A stretch of DNA of 64,000 nucleotides from Actinomadura coerulea (lineage in GTDB: Bacteria; Actinomycetota; Actinomycetes; Streptosporangiales; Streptosporangiaceae), in the NCBI RefSeq assembly GCF_014208105.1, contig NZ_JACHMQ010000001.1, positions 4,526,001 to 4,590,000 on the forward strand, given 5' to 3'. This document shows positions 24,503 through 33,698 of this stretch, piece after piece; the first letter of the stretch is position 1, and each line of letters starts with the position of its first letter. The position numbers were made by a program, and so were the translations under genes. The notes under the pieces are model-generated. The model ran no database searches and was not told the DNA's origin. It saw only the letters and a list, made by a program, of their open reading frames with translations.

Positions 24503-25264
24503 TCAGGGCGTGCCGGTAGGGGCCTGGCCGAGCGCCGACAGTTTCCAGCCGTCCGAGGTCCGGGTGAGCTGGCCGGCGAACCGGCGGGTGCTGTCGACCG
24601 CCCTGCCGTCGGCACCGGTGATGGTGATGCGGACGGCGGCGATGACGGCCGCCTTGCCCGCCCGGGGGTCGAGTTCGGTCAGTCCGGATTCGAGGATCTT
24701 CGCGGTGCTGGTCGTCTTCGCCTTCTGCACCTCGGTCCTCAGCCGGGCCCGGCCCTGGACGATCTGGTCGTAGAGTTGCGCGGTCGCCGAGTCCTGCCAC
24801 ACCTTGAGGCCCGCGTCGACCTGCCGGTGGTCGAGGGTGTTGAGATTGACGATCTCCTGGCCGGCCACGGCGAGCACCCGATCCCGTTCGGCGGCGTAGG
24901 CCATCGAGTCGTCGCCGGACGCCGTGTGGTACGACCAGCCGAACCACGCGGCGGCACCGGCCGCGATCAGCGTCACGAGCGACGCGATCCGGATCAGCGG
25001 ATCCTTGGAGAGGCGGCGCCGGGGCCGGTCGGCCGCGTCCTTCGCCGGCGGCCCGGCGGCCGGCGCCTCACCGGTCTCCTCCTCGGACGGCGACGGCTCC
25101 GGGTCCTCGGCGGCCTCCTCTCCCGCGGGCTCTGGAGTCTCGGCCGCGTGGTCCGCGGACGGTTCCGGTCCGAGCGGTTCGCCGGCCGGGGTCTCGGGCT
25201 CGTCCGCCCGCGCCTCGCGCTCGTCGGCCACCGGGCCGGCGGTCTTGGTCCTGGTCTCGGTCAC
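24503..25264 (-). CDS. Mce-associated membrane protein (cluster 2, third)
   Basis: A 253-residue protein. The first ~90 residues are an acidic, Pro/Glu/Ala-rich cytoplasmic region. A transmembrane helix follows (about 97-118, IASLVTLIAAGAAAWFGWSYH) and then a Mam domain with NLNTLDHRQVDAGLKVWQDSATAQLYDQIVQGRARL, ending SDGWKLSALGQAPTGTP. The GTG at 25264 has AAGGGG nine bases upstream. The acidic N-terminus resembles that of the cluster 1 Mam protein and might bind a cytoplasmic partner (inference). Confidence 0.83.
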   Translation of the reverse strand: MTETRTKTAGPVADEREARADEPETPAGEPLGPEPSADHAAETPEPAGEEAAEDPEPSPSEEETGEAPAAGPPAKDAADRPRRRLSKDPLIRIASLVTLIAAGAAAWFGWSYHTASGDDSMAYAAERDRVLAVAGQEIVNLNTLDHRQVDAGLKVWQDSATAQLYDQIVQGRARLRTEVQKAKTTSTAKILESGLTELDPRAGKAAVIAAVRITITGADGRAVDSTRRFAGQLTRTSDGWKLSALGQAPTGTP

Positions 25265-25283
25265 CTGAGTCCACCCCTTCTTT

Positions 25284-25874
25284 TCAGGCGGCCCGGAGGT
25301 CGCTGATGCGCCAGCCGTGGTCGTCGCGGGCCGTGACGATGAGCTGGGCAGCGACCGGCGGACCGGTCGCCTTGCCGCCGCGGGTGGCCTGCTGGTCGAG
25401 CAGGACCAGCAGGACCGCCGTCCCGTCACGGGAGAGTCTGATCAGACCGGCCTTCGCGACCTTCGTGGTGAGGGCGAGCTTCATGACCGGCGCGTTCTGC
25501 TTCACGAGGCCGAACAGTTCGCGGTAGTCACCGACGGCGCGGCCGGTGAGGGCCTCGTTCGCGGCGCGTTCGGTGGCCGCCGGGTCGATGTGGGAGTAGG
25601 TGAAGATCCGCGCGACCTTCGCCGAGACGTCGGCGACGACCGCAGCGGTCCGGGCCTTGTCGACGAGTGCGCGGTTGGCGGCCGGGGACCGCTCGCTCCG
25701 CCTGCCGGCCCAGGCGTCGACGGCGAGGGCGGACAGGCACAGCGCCAGCGCGAGGGCCACTGGCCACCCGAGCCCGGCCGCCCGCTTGAGTCCGGAGACG
25801 AGCGTGCGCCGGACGGCCTCCTTCTTCCGCGGGGCGGGGTCGCGGCGCGCGGGGCGCTCCTCGGTGATGCTCAC
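25284..25874 (-). CDS. Mce-associated membrane protein (cluster 2, second)
   Basis: A 196-residue protein with a basic N-terminus, a transmembrane helix (about 34-56, LGWPVALALALCLSALAVDAWAG) and a Mam-type domain (VADVSAKVARIFTYSHIDPAATERAANEALTGRAVGDYRELFGLVKQNAPV, ending DDHGWRISDLRAA). GTG 25874 overlaps the upstream stop (GTGA), so it is translationally coupled to the gene at 25871. Confidence 0.84.
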   Translation of the reverse strand: MSITEERPARRDPAPRKKEAVRRTLVSGLKRAAGLGWPVALALALCLSALAVDAWAGRRSERSPAANRALVDKARTAAVVADVSAKVARIFTYSHIDPAATERAANEALTGRAVGDYRELFGLVKQNAPVMKLALTTKVAKAGLIRLSRDGTAVLLVLLDQQATRGGKATGPPVAAQLIVTARDDHGWRISDLRAA

Positions 25875-26428
25875 GGGCCGCTCCCCCCGGGCGCCAGCGC
25901 TCTCAGCGAGCTGATCTTCCACACCCCACCGATCCTCCGCATCCCGACCTCGTAGCGTTTGCGCTGCTCGGTGCCCTGGGCGGCGTCACCGGCGGGCTCG
26001 GTGAAGATCCGGACGGAGGCGAGGACGGTCGCCTCGCCCGCCGACCGGTCGAGTGCGGTGACGGCGAGTGCGGTGACCCGTCCGTGCGAGGGGGCCTTCT
26101 GCCCGGCGAACCTCGCTCGTGCGCCCGGGATGTCGCGTTTCAGTGCGTCGGCGAACGGGCCGGTGGCGACGTCCAGCCAGTGCGTCATGTCCAGCTCCGC
26201 CACCTTGGGGTCGATGCTGTTGATCAGCGCCAGATCGCGGACGGCGGTCTGGCTCACGTCGTCCCGCGCGGCGGCGAGGTCGTGGTCCGCGCCCCGTCCG
26301 GACTGGAACAGAGACCAGAGCGACAGCAGCAGGAGGACGGCGGCGGCGGCCGTGAGGGCGTAGCCGGCCGGACGGATCCAGCGGATCATCCAGGTCGGCT
26401 TGCGCAGCACGGCCGCCACGACGGTCAC
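25871..26428 (-). CDS. Mce-associated membrane protein (cluster 2, first)
   Basis: A 185-residue protein with a transmembrane helix near 20-41 (PAGYALTAAAAVLLLLSLWSLF) and a Mam domain: DVSQTAVRDLALINSIDPKVAELDMTHWLDVATGPFADAL, ending RRIGGVWKISSLRALAPGG. The GTG start overlaps the mceF stop (GTGA). It directly follows the six mce genes, the usual place for Mam proteins. Confidence 0.85.
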   Translation of the reverse strand: MTVVAAVLRKPTWMIRWIRPAGYALTAAAAVLLLLSLWSLFQSGRGADHDLAAARDDVSQTAVRDLALINSIDPKVAELDMTHWLDVATGPFADALKRDIPGARARFAGQKAPSHGRVTALAVTALDRSAGEATVLASVRIFTEPAGDAAQGTEQRKRYEVGMRRIGGVWKISSLRALAPGGSGP

Positions 26429-27675
26429 GGAGCGCCCCCGAGCCCGAGGAGGGCGGCGAGGTCGCCGGACGGCGCCTGCTGCTGCGCCAGCCCGGCCAAG
26501 CCGAGCGAGGCGAGCAGGCCGGTCGCCTCCGGGCCGCTCAGCGCGCCCGGCTTGGCCGGCGCCGGGACGCCCTTGCGCGGCGCGTTGGCGGTGCCGCGCA
26601 CGTTGATGCCGCTGCTCGGGCTCTCCGCGCAGTGCGCGTCGGTGTTGAACGGGGCGGGCGACAGGGTGAGGCCGTCGCGGTATCTGGTCTTGCCGTAACC
26701 GCGCGTGCAGGGCTGCGGGTTGAAGAACGTGGTGACCAGCCCCATCCGGAGCTTGCCCCCGTCCACGATGCTGGGGCCGATCGCCGCGACCCGCGGGAGA
26801 TTGGCCAGCATCTCCTCGATGGCGGCCTGGCGAGGCTCGGCCACGCGGGCGGTCGTGAGAAGGTTCGCCAGCAGCACGCCGAGGCTCGGGTCCAGGTCGT
26901 GGAGCAGGCCCGACAGTTCGGCCGCCGCGCCGGGCCCGGCCGTGATCAGCTCGCGCAGATCGGCGTCGGAGTCGCGGAGCCGCCTCGCGAGCAGGCTGGA
27001 GTCGGTCGCGAACGCCTTGAACGCCCCCGACATCTCGTTCTGCGTCCGCAGCACCGCCTCCCCGTTGTGGATCAGAGCGCGCGTTTCGGGGAAGGCCGCG
27101 TCGGACGCCGAGATGAACCGGGCGCTCGTGTCGAGGAGCTGCTGGAGGTGCGGGCCCTGCCCGGCGAACGCCAGCCCCAGCTCGTCGATGAGGATCCTGG
27201 TGTCGTTCAGCGGGAGGGAGGCGGTGAAGTCGTTGACGCTCTTGAGCGTCTCGTCGACCGGCGCCGGGGTGGTGGTGACGCTGCGCGGGATCGTGGTGCC
27301 CTGGGCCAGATAGGGCCCGGTGTCGGCGCGGGGCCGCAGGTCGACGTACTGCTCGCCGACCGCGGAGCGGTTCGCGACGATCGCCTGGAGGTCGCGCGGG
27401 ATGTCCGGCGCCGAGTCGTCGATCCGGAGTTCGGCGATGACGCCGTCCCGCGTCAGGTCGAGCTTGCCGACCTTGCCGACGGTGACGCCCCGGTAGGACA
27501 CCGCGGACCCTTCGAAGAGTCCGCCGGTGCTGGGCAGGTCGAGCCGGACGGTGTAGTACCCGCGCAGCCCGACGTAGCGGCCGACGTCGGCGTAGTTGAC
27601 GCCGATGTAGGCGATCACGACGATCGCGATGACGGCGAACGCGGCGATCTTTATGCGGGTGACCAGGGTCAGCAT
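26425..27675 (-). CDS. mceF: MCE family protein, MceF position (cluster 2)
   Basis: A 416-residue MCE protein with an N-terminal anchor (about 8-27, IKIAAFAVIAIVVIAYIGVNY), MCE domain (about 40-115, YTVRLDLPSTGGLFEGSAVSYRGVTVGKVGKLDL) and helical region. The C-terminal segment contains TRGYGKTRYRDGLTLSPAPFNTDAHC and an Ala/Gly/Leu-rich end. This C-terminal layout is typical of mycobacterial MceF. It differs from the cluster 1 MceF, which has a C-terminal membrane helix. Confidence 0.9.
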   Translation of the reverse strand: MLTLVTRIKIAAFAVIAIVVIAYIGVNYADVGRYVGLRGYYTVRLDLPSTGGLFEGSAVSYRGVTVGKVGKLDLTRDGVIAELRIDDSAPDIPRDLQAIVANRSAVGEQYVDLRPRADTGPYLAQGTTIPRSVTTTPAPVDETLKSVNDFTASLPLNDTRILIDELGLAFAGQGPHLQQLLDTSARFISASDAAFPETRALIHNGEAVLRTQNEMSGAFKAFATDSSLLARRLRDSDADLRELITAGPGAAAELSGLLHDLDPSLGVLLANLLTTARVAEPRQAAIEEMLANLPRVAAIGPSIVDGGKLRMGLVTTFFNPQPCTRGYGKTRYRDGLTLSPAPFNTDAHCAESPSSGINVRGTANAPRKGVPAPAKPGALSGPEATGLLASLGLAGLAQQQAPSGDLAALLGLGGAP

Positions 27676-27676
27676 G

Positions 27677-28981
27677 TCAGTTCCCCTCCCCGAGCGTCGG
27701 CAGCGGAAGGGCGGGCTCGCTGCCCGGACTCCCGTTCCCGGGTGCCCGGCTCGGCGTCACCGGTCGCGGCGTTCCCGGTTGCGGCGTTCCCGTGGTGGGG
27801 GTCCCGGTGGGCGGAGTCCCCGTGGTGGGAGTCCCGGCGCCGGACACGGCGGCCCCGGAGCCGCGACCCGCCGCCGTGTCCGGGCAGGGCGCCGGCTGCG
27901 GGCCGGGGACCGTGGGCGTCGCGGCGAGGGCGCGCGCCTGCGCCCCCTCCTCGTCGTCGAGGCCCTCGAACGGCCCCTCCTCCTTCACCGGCGGAACGAC
28001 GCAGTCGAAGCCGGGGGCGGCGATGACGGTGACGTAGCCGTTGAGGTAGTCGCCCTTGATCGCCTTGAGCGCCTCGTCGGTGAACGGGTAGGTCAGCAGG
28101 ATCTCCAGGGACTTCGGCAGGTCGCGGCCGGAGTCGGCGAGCTTGCGCAGGACGACCGCCAGAGAGCGCAGGTTCGCGGCCGTGTCCTCCTTACTGGCGT
28201 TGATCGTCTTGACGGCGACGTCCGAGAGCCTCTCCAGCCGGCGCAGCATCTCGACGAGCAGACCGCGCTGCTCCTCCAGCACCTTCAGGCCGGGCGACAG
28301 GTCGTCCAGGACGGTCCCGACCTGCCCGTTGCGGGCTCTGACCGTGGACGACAGCCGGTTCAGCCCGTCGAGCGCGTCCACGATCGACTGCCGGTTCCGG
28401 TTGAGCGTGCCGGTGAAGGTGTCGAGGTTCCGCAGCGCGGACCGGACCTTGTCCTCACGCCCGTTGAGCGCCTGGTTCAACTCCCGGTTGATGGTCCGGA
28501 TCTGCGGGAGCCCGCCGCCCGACAGCAGCAGTGACAGCGCGCCGAACACCTCCTCGGTGTCGGCGTTGCGCGTCGTCCGGGACGCCGGGATCACGGCGCC
28601 GTCGGAGAGCCGCTGCGGGGACGGCGCCGTCGTCGGCGCGGCGAGCTTGACGTACTTCTCCCCCAGCAGGCTCGACTGCTCCAGGTTGGCGGTCGCGTTC
28701 GCGGGCAGGTGCACGTCACCGTTCACGGCGAGCGTCACCTCCGCCTGCCACGCCCCCTTCGGCAGCGACACCTTCTTCACCCGCCCGACCGGGACGTCGT
28801 TGACACGGACGGCGGCCTGCGGGACCAGGTTCAGCACGTCCTCGAACCGCACCTTCACCGTGTAGGGGTGGTCGCCGAGGTCGGCGCCGCCGGGCAGCGG
28901 GACGTCCTCCAGCCGCACCGAGCAGCCCGCCGTCAGGACGACGCCGGCGGCCAGGGCGGCGACGAGCTTGGGCGTGCGCAT
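27677..28981 (-). CDS. mceE: MCE family lipoprotein, MceE position (cluster 2)
   Basis: A 434-residue LprK-like MCE lipoprotein. The signal MRTPKLVAALAAGVVL ends in lipobox LTAGC with Cys20 as the predicted lipidation site. The MCE domain is YTVKVRFEDVLNLVPQAAVRVNDVPVGRVKKVSL, followed by the helical region and a long C-terminal Thr/Pro/Gly repeat tail (GTPTTGTPPTGTP units). ATG 28981 overlaps the mceD stop by one base. The Pro/Thr tail is likely an unfolded wall-spanning extension. Confidence 0.9.
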   Translation of the reverse strand: MRTPKLVAALAAGVVLTAGCSVRLEDVPLPGGADLGDHPYTVKVRFEDVLNLVPQAAVRVNDVPVGRVKKVSLPKGAWQAEVTLAVNGDVHLPANATANLEQSSLLGEKYVKLAAPTTAPSPQRLSDGAVIPASRTTRNADTEEVFGALSLLLSGGGLPQIRTINRELNQALNGREDKVRSALRNLDTFTGTLNRNRQSIVDALDGLNRLSSTVRARNGQVGTVLDDLSPGLKVLEEQRGLLVEMLRRLERLSDVAVKTINASKEDTAANLRSLAVVLRKLADSGRDLPKSLEILLTYPFTDEALKAIKGDYLNGYVTVIAAPGFDCVVPPVKEEGPFEGLDDEEGAQARALAATPTVPGPQPAPCPDTAAGRGSGAAVSGAGTPTTGTPPTGTPTTGTPQPGTPRPVTPSRAPGNGSPGSEPALPLPTLGEGN

Positions 28982-30219
28982 CAGTGGTCCGCCTTCCCGC
29001 CGGTGCCGGCGTAGATCTTGCCCGCGGGCGGCAGCGGCAGCGCCGGCAGGCCGGTCTCCCGGTTCGGCGCCACCGCGACCAGTCCGCCCCTCTTCAGCCG
29101 GTCGCACTGCTCGCGGAGCGTCCGCGTGGCGGACGCCGCCGCGGCGCACACCGGCCGCTGGTCGGCGGCGATCGGGTCGACGCCCGGCTGGTCCAGGCTG
29201 CCGAACGCCTTGGTGATCTCCAGGAGGTTGCCGCGCGCCATCAGCGTCCGCGTCTTCGGGTCGTAGGCGCTCAGGGCGTTCTGCGTCACGAGCGGCGCGG
29301 TGTCGATGAGCTCGGCGAGGGACGCCCGCTGGTCGACCAGGACCTGGGTGACGTCCGAGAGCTTGCCGACGTTCCGTTTCAGCGCCGCGCGGTTGTCCTG
29401 GATGAACCCCTTCACCTCGGCGAGCGCCAGCGCGAGGTTGCGCAGGGCCGCGCCGAGCTCGTCGCGGTCGGCGGCGAGGAACCCGCTCACCTCGGCGAGC
29501 TGGTTCTCGGCGAGGCGGATCCGCCCGTCGTTGGCGCGGAGCATCTCGCTGAACTTGTTGAGGTTGGCGATGGTCGCGTACAGGTCGCCGCTGTTGCCGG
29601 CGAGCGTCTGCGACGCCTTGCCGAGGTCGGAGATCATGGTGTTGAGCGCCTGTCCGTTGCCGCCGAGGTTGGCGGCGCCGACCCGGATGACGTCCGACAG
29701 GGCGCCCTGCGCGTTCACCCCCCGCGGGCCGAGGTCGCCCGAGATCTTCCGGACCGCGGCGTAGAGCTGGTCGAGTTCCAGCGGGGTCGCGGTGTTGCTC
29801 ACGTCGATGGACGCGCCGTCGGCCATCTTCGGGCCGCCGCCGTAGGCGGGGTCGAGCTGGATGTACCGGTCCGACACCAGGTTCGGCGCGATGACGACGG
29901 CGCGGGCACCGGCGGGGACGTCGATGTCGTCGTCCACCCGCATATCGACCTTGACCTTGTCGCCGAGCGGTTCGACGGAGTCGATCGAGCCGACCTTCAC
30001 GCCGAGGACGCGGATGTCGGAGCCGGGGTAGACGCCGATCGCGGTGGCGAAGTACGCGGTGATCCGGTGCGTCGGCCCGCCGCTCACGAAGGGGACCAGC
30101 GCGATCGCGACCAGCAGGACGAACACCGTGACGAGCGCTTGCAGCACCCGCGTCCGGTGGTCGCGGATCGGCGAGCCGAGCTTCGGCAGCCTCACCGGGC
30201 GCGTCGAGGAGGACGCCAT
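28981..30219 (-). CDS. mceD: MCE family protein, MceD position (cluster 2)
   Basis: A 412-residue MCE protein with a cytoplasmic basic start, an anchor helix (about 26-46, LQALVTVFVLLVAIALVPFVSGG), MCE domain (ITAYFATAIGVYPGSDIRVLGVKVGSIDSVEP) and helices. It has no lipobox, unlike MceD of cluster 1. The C-terminal part has paired cysteines (PVCAAAASATRTLREQC). The ATG lies one base after the mceC stop. Confidence 0.9.
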   Translation of the reverse strand: MASSSTRPVRLPKLGSPIRDHRTRVLQALVTVFVLLVAIALVPFVSGGPTHRITAYFATAIGVYPGSDIRVLGVKVGSIDSVEPLGDKVKVDMRVDDDIDVPAGARAVVIAPNLVSDRYIQLDPAYGGGPKMADGASIDVSNTATPLELDQLYAAVRKISGDLGPRGVNAQGALSDVIRVGAANLGGNGQALNTMISDLGKASQTLAGNSGDLYATIANLNKFSEMLRANDGRIRLAENQLAEVSGFLAADRDELGAALRNLALALAEVKGFIQDNRAALKRNVGKLSDVTQVLVDQRASLAELIDTAPLVTQNALSAYDPKTRTLMARGNLLEITKAFGSLDQPGVDPIAADQRPVCAAAASATRTLREQCDRLKRGGLVAVAPNRETGLPALPLPPAGKIYAGTGGKADH

Positions 30220-30220
30220 G

Positions 30221-31369
30221 TCACCGCCCTCCCGTCAGGTGCGGCGGCTTGCAGCGGTCCGGGTCCTCCGGTTGCCACCTGCCGTTCACCAGGTACTCCT
30301 CGGGGACGGTCCCGCACAGGTAGCCGTCCACCCAGCGGCCGTTGCCCGTCGCGTTGCCGAGGACGCGGATGTAGGGCGTGGCCGTCGTCAGCACGCGCTC
30401 CAGGTTCTTCTGGTTGCGTTGGAGGACGCCGACGACCCGCTCCAGGGACACGAGCGTCGGGCCCAGCGTGCGGCGGTTGTCGTCGACGAGGCCGGCCAGC
30501 TCCGTGCCGAGCCGCTGCGTGCCGACGAGCAGCGCGTGGATGGCGTCGCGCCGCCGGCGCAGCTCGCCGAGCAGCAGGTTGCCGTCCTTGAAGAGCGTCT
30601 CGAACTGGGAGTTCTGCGCGGCGATCGTGCCGGACAGCTGCTTGGTCCCGGCGAGCAGCCGGGACAGCTCGGCGTCCCGCGACGCGATCGTGTTGGACAG
30701 CGCCGACAGGCCGTGCAGCGCGACCCGGACGCTGGCCGGGGTGTCCTCGAACGTCGTGGAGATCGTCTCCAGGCTCCGCGCGAGCCGGGTCGTGTCGAGC
30801 TGCTCGAACGTCCGGCCGAGGTCCTGGAACGCCGTCGTGACGTCGTAGGGGGCCACGGTCCGGTCGAGCGGGATCGGCTCCCGCGGGTTCTGCCTGCGGT
30901 AGCCGAGCGGGTCCAGCTGGAGGTACTTCGACCCCAGCAGCGTCTTGATCATGATGGTGGCGCGGGTCGCGTTCCCGACCCAGGTGTCCTTCACCCGGAA
31001 CGTGACCTTGACCTTGTTCCCCTTGAGCGACACGCCGGTGACCTTGCCGACCTTCACCCCGGCGACACGGACCTCCTGGCCGGGGTCCAGCCCGGCGGCC
31101 TCGGAGAAGTACGCGCTGTAGGTCGTCCCGCCGCCGACGAGCGGCAGCCGGTCGGCGCGGTAGGCGAGCGTGCCGAGGACGAGCAGGATCACGATGCCGA
31201 CGGCCGCCACCCCGATCGGGTCGCGGTCGCGCAACGGCTTCAGCCGCGGCCGGCCCCGCTTCGGGCGCGGCAGGGCGCGCGGCAGCGGCGGAGGCGGCCC
31301 GCCCGCCGGGGGGACGGGGGGCGGGCCGCCGGGGGGCGGGCCGCCGGGGGGCGGGGTCGGGGGCGTCAT
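30221..31369 (-). CDS. mceC: MCE family protein, MceC position, with proline-rich cytoplasmic tail
   Basis: A 382-residue MCE protein with an unusual N-terminus. The first ~35 residues are almost all Pro and Gly, followed by a basic stretch (RALPRPKRGRPRLKPLRDRD) and the anchor helix (about 53-70, IGVAAVGIVILLVLGTLA). The MCE domain is YSAYFSEAAGLDPGQEVRVAGVKVGKVTGVSL. The helical pore region follows. The ATG overlaps the mceB stop. The Pro-rich segment should face the cytoplasm, where it could bind another protein. Confidence 0.88.
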   Translation of the reverse strand: MTPPTPPPGGPPPGGPPPVPPAGGPPPPLPRALPRPKRGRPRLKPLRDRDPIGVAAVGIVILLVLGTLAYRADRLPLVGGGTTYSAYFSEAAGLDPGQEVRVAGVKVGKVTGVSLKGNKVKVTFRVKDTWVGNATRATIMIKTLLGSKYLQLDPLGYRRQNPREPIPLDRTVAPYDVTTAFQDLGRTFEQLDTTRLARSLETISTTFEDTPASVRVALHGLSALSNTIASRDAELSRLLAGTKQLSGTIAAQNSQFETLFKDGNLLLGELRRRRDAIHALLVGTQRLGTELAGLVDDNRRTLGPTLVSLERVVGVLQRNQKNLERVLTTATPYIRVLGNATGNGRWVDGYLCGTVPEEYLVNGRWQPEDPDRCKPPHLTGGR

Positions 31370-32424
31370 CCGCGGCACCTCGCGTCCTTGATGGGCAGGC
31401 CGGTCGGCGGCGGCTGGTTCGACAGGTCGGAGCCCGCGTAGCTGACGCCGATCAACTTCACCTCGCACTGGTAGAAGTTCACCCACGAGCCGTAGGAGGC
31501 CAGGCGGCCGAAGGTCGCCATCTTCCCGGGCGAGCGCTGGAGGAAGCGCGTCAGCAGCGGCTCGTCACGGTTGAGGTTGTCGCTGAGCCGGCCGAGCTGG
31601 ACGATGTCGTCCTTCAGCGGGTCCCGCGTGACCTGGAGCAGCCCGGCGGTGGCGGTGGTGAGGTCGGCGATCGACCCGAGCGCCTCGCCGATCGGGACGC
31701 GGTCGGTGGCGAGGCCGGAGGTGAACCGGCGCAGCGTGGTGACCAGGTCGACGAGCTGCCGGTCCCGCCCGTTGATGGTCTGGACGACGCTGTCGAGGTT
31801 CGCGATGAGCTGGCCGATCACCTTGTCCTTGGCGGCGAGCGTGCTCGTCAGCTCTCCGACGGTGCGCAGCAGGCTCTCCACGGTGCCGCTCTCGCCCTGG
31901 AGCACCTTGACGACCGACTCCGAGAGCTTGTTGGCGTCCCCGGGCGACAGCGCCTGCATGAGCGGCTGGAACCCCTGGAACAGCTGGGTGAGGTTGAGCG
32001 TCCCGGCGGTGTGCTCGACCGGGATCGTCCCGCCGGGCTCCAGTACCCGGCCGGGCGAGCCGGTGCCCTGGCCGAGGGAGACGTACCGTCCGCCGACCAG
32101 GTTCAGGTACTTGACGGCGGCGGTCGCCGACGCGGGGATCCGCCGGTCCCGGTCGACGGAGATCTTCACCCGGGCGAGCCGGCGGTCGCTGACCTTGATC
32201 TCCTCGACCTGGCCGACCTCGACGCCCGCGATCCGCACGCCGTGCCCCGGATGGAGCCCGGCCACGTCGGTGAACTTGGCGTAGTAGGTGACGCGGTCCC
32301 CGCTGGTGGCGCCGGTGATGCTGGACGCCAGCAGCGCGGTCGCCAGCACCGTGACAACGATGAAGATCAGCGAGCTGACGAGGGGGAACCCCATGCCCTT
32401 GATCCCCTGACCGGTGAGCCTCAT
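31366..32424 (-). CDS. mceB: MCE family protein, MceB position (cluster 2)
   Basis: A 352-residue MCE protein: anchor helix about 14-35 (LVSSLIFIVVTVLATALLASS), MCE domain YYAKFTDVAGLHPGHGVRIAGVEVGQVEEIKV, helical tunnel region and a C-terminus with FYQCEVKLIGVSYAGSDLSNQPPPTGLPIKDARC, typical of MceB. Four-base overlaps join it to both neighbours. Confidence 0.9.
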   Translation of the reverse strand: MRLTGQGIKGMGFPLVSSLIFIVVTVLATALLASSITGATSGDRVTYYAKFTDVAGLHPGHGVRIAGVEVGQVEEIKVSDRRLARVKISVDRDRRIPASATAAVKYLNLVGGRYVSLGQGTGSPGRVLEPGGTIPVEHTAGTLNLTQLFQGFQPLMQALSPGDANKLSESVVKVLQGESGTVESLLRTVGELTSTLAAKDKVIGQLIANLDSVVQTINGRDRQLVDLVTTLRRFTSGLATDRVPIGEALGSIADLTTATAGLLQVTRDPLKDDIVQLGRLSDNLNRDEPLLTRFLQRSPGKMATFGRLASYGSWVNFYQCEVKLIGVSYAGSDLSNQPPPTGLPIKDARCRG

Positions 32425-33698
32425 TTCACCGTCACCTCCGTGCCCCGGTAGATCGGCCCGACCAGCACGCTGGACCAGTCCGGCAGCTCCTCGGGGACCT
32501 CGTCCAGCGGCGCCCCGGCAAGCTCGTTGACCAGGTCGTTCTCCGACGCCGAGTTCGCGGGGCCGAGGCCGCTGCCGGCCGCGCCGCCCTGCCCGGGCGC
32601 GCCGCCGGCGGGCAGCACCCGCACCCCGCCCCCGGTCCCGAGGTAGGGGACGCTCGGGCAGCGCGGCCCGCCGCCACCGTCGTAGCGGGGGGCGTCCCTG
32701 CCCGGGACGTAGCGGCCCTTGCTCGTGACCGGCACGACCACGCCGTGGACGCCGTGCTCGTCCGTGCCCTTGCCAAGGACCTTGTTCATCGTCGGGATGA
32801 AGCCGGCGAGCGCGCGGAACGTGCAGGGCGCGGCCGGGGCGTAGCGGCGCATCAGGTCCAGGCTCCCCCGGCTCTCGGTCGCCAGCGCGATGATGTTGCC
32901 GGAGTTGGCGCGCAGGAAGTCCTCGAGGTCGGCGGACGATCCCGACACCGCGTCGTACAGGGTCGCGAGAGCGGTGCGCTGGTCGGCGATCGTCCGGCTG
33001 GTGACCGTGAAGTCCGTGAGCGCCTGAAGCAGGTCGGGCGCCGCGTCGGAGGCGTGCTGGGTGAACGCCGCCAGCTCCTGGAGGTTGCGGGCGAGCGCCG
33101 GCACCTCCGGGTTGAGCTTGGTCAGGAACGCGTCGAGCTGCTCGAAGTTGCGGCCGATCTGGTCGCCGCGCCCTTCCAGCGCCCGCGCCATGGCGTTCAG
33201 CGTCGCCGAGAGCTTCGCCGGCTGGATGGTGTCGAGCAGGTCCATCGTGTGGTTGAGGACCTCCGACAGCTCCACCGCGTTCCGGCTGCGGTCCTCGGAG
33301 ATCACGTCGCCGTCGGCGATCGGCCGTCCCGCCGACCCGGGCGGTGGGACGAGCGAGACGAACCGGGCGCCGAACACCGTCGTCGGCAGCAGCCGCGCCT
33401 GGACGTCCGCCGGGATCCGGTCGGTCAGCCCCGGTTTCAGGGCCAACTCCAGCTTCGCGCCGGCCCCGTCCGCCGTGATGGACCGGACCTCGCCGACGAC
33501 GACGCCGCGGACCTTCACGTCCGCCATCGCGTGCATCTCGTGCCCGGCCGTCGAGGTGCGCAGCGTCACCATCGTCGCGTCGGTGAACTGCTTGTCGTAG
33601 ATCGCGATCGACAGCCAGACCAGCAGCGCCGGGACGAGCAGGAACGCCACCCCGGTGAGGCGCTGCCCGACCACGTGCCGGGTGGTTCGCCGGGCCAT
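32421..33698 (-). CDS. mceA: MCE family protein, MceA position (cluster 2)
   Basis: A 425-residue MCE protein: anchor helix about 13-33 (RLTGVAFLLVPALLVWLSIAIY), MCE domain with VTLRTSTAGHEMHAMADVKVRGVVVGEVRSI, helical region, then a Gly-rich low-complexity stretch and the end LVGPIYRGTEVTVK. It is the first mce gene after the permeases. A 16-base direct repeat lies between it and yrbEB and supplies several alternative ATGs; 33698 gives the reading frame shown. Confidence 0.88.
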   Translation of the reverse strand: MARRTTRHVVGQRLTGVAFLLVPALLVWLSIAIYDKQFTDATMVTLRTSTAGHEMHAMADVKVRGVVVGEVRSITADGAGAKLELALKPGLTDRIPADVQARLLPTTVFGARFVSLVPPPGSAGRPIADGDVISEDRSRNAVELSEVLNHTMDLLDTIQPAKLSATLNAMARALEGRGDQIGRNFEQLDAFLTKLNPEVPALARNLQELAAFTQHASDAAPDLLQALTDFTVTSRTIADQRTALATLYDAVSGSSADLEDFLRANSGNIIALATESRGSLDLMRRYAPAAPCTFRALAGFIPTMNKVLGKGTDEHGVHGVVVPVTSKGRYVPGRDAPRYDGGGGPRCPSVPYLGTGGGVRVLPAGGAPGQGGAAGSGLGPANSASENDLVNELAGAPLDEVPEELPDWSSVLVGPIYRGTEVTVK

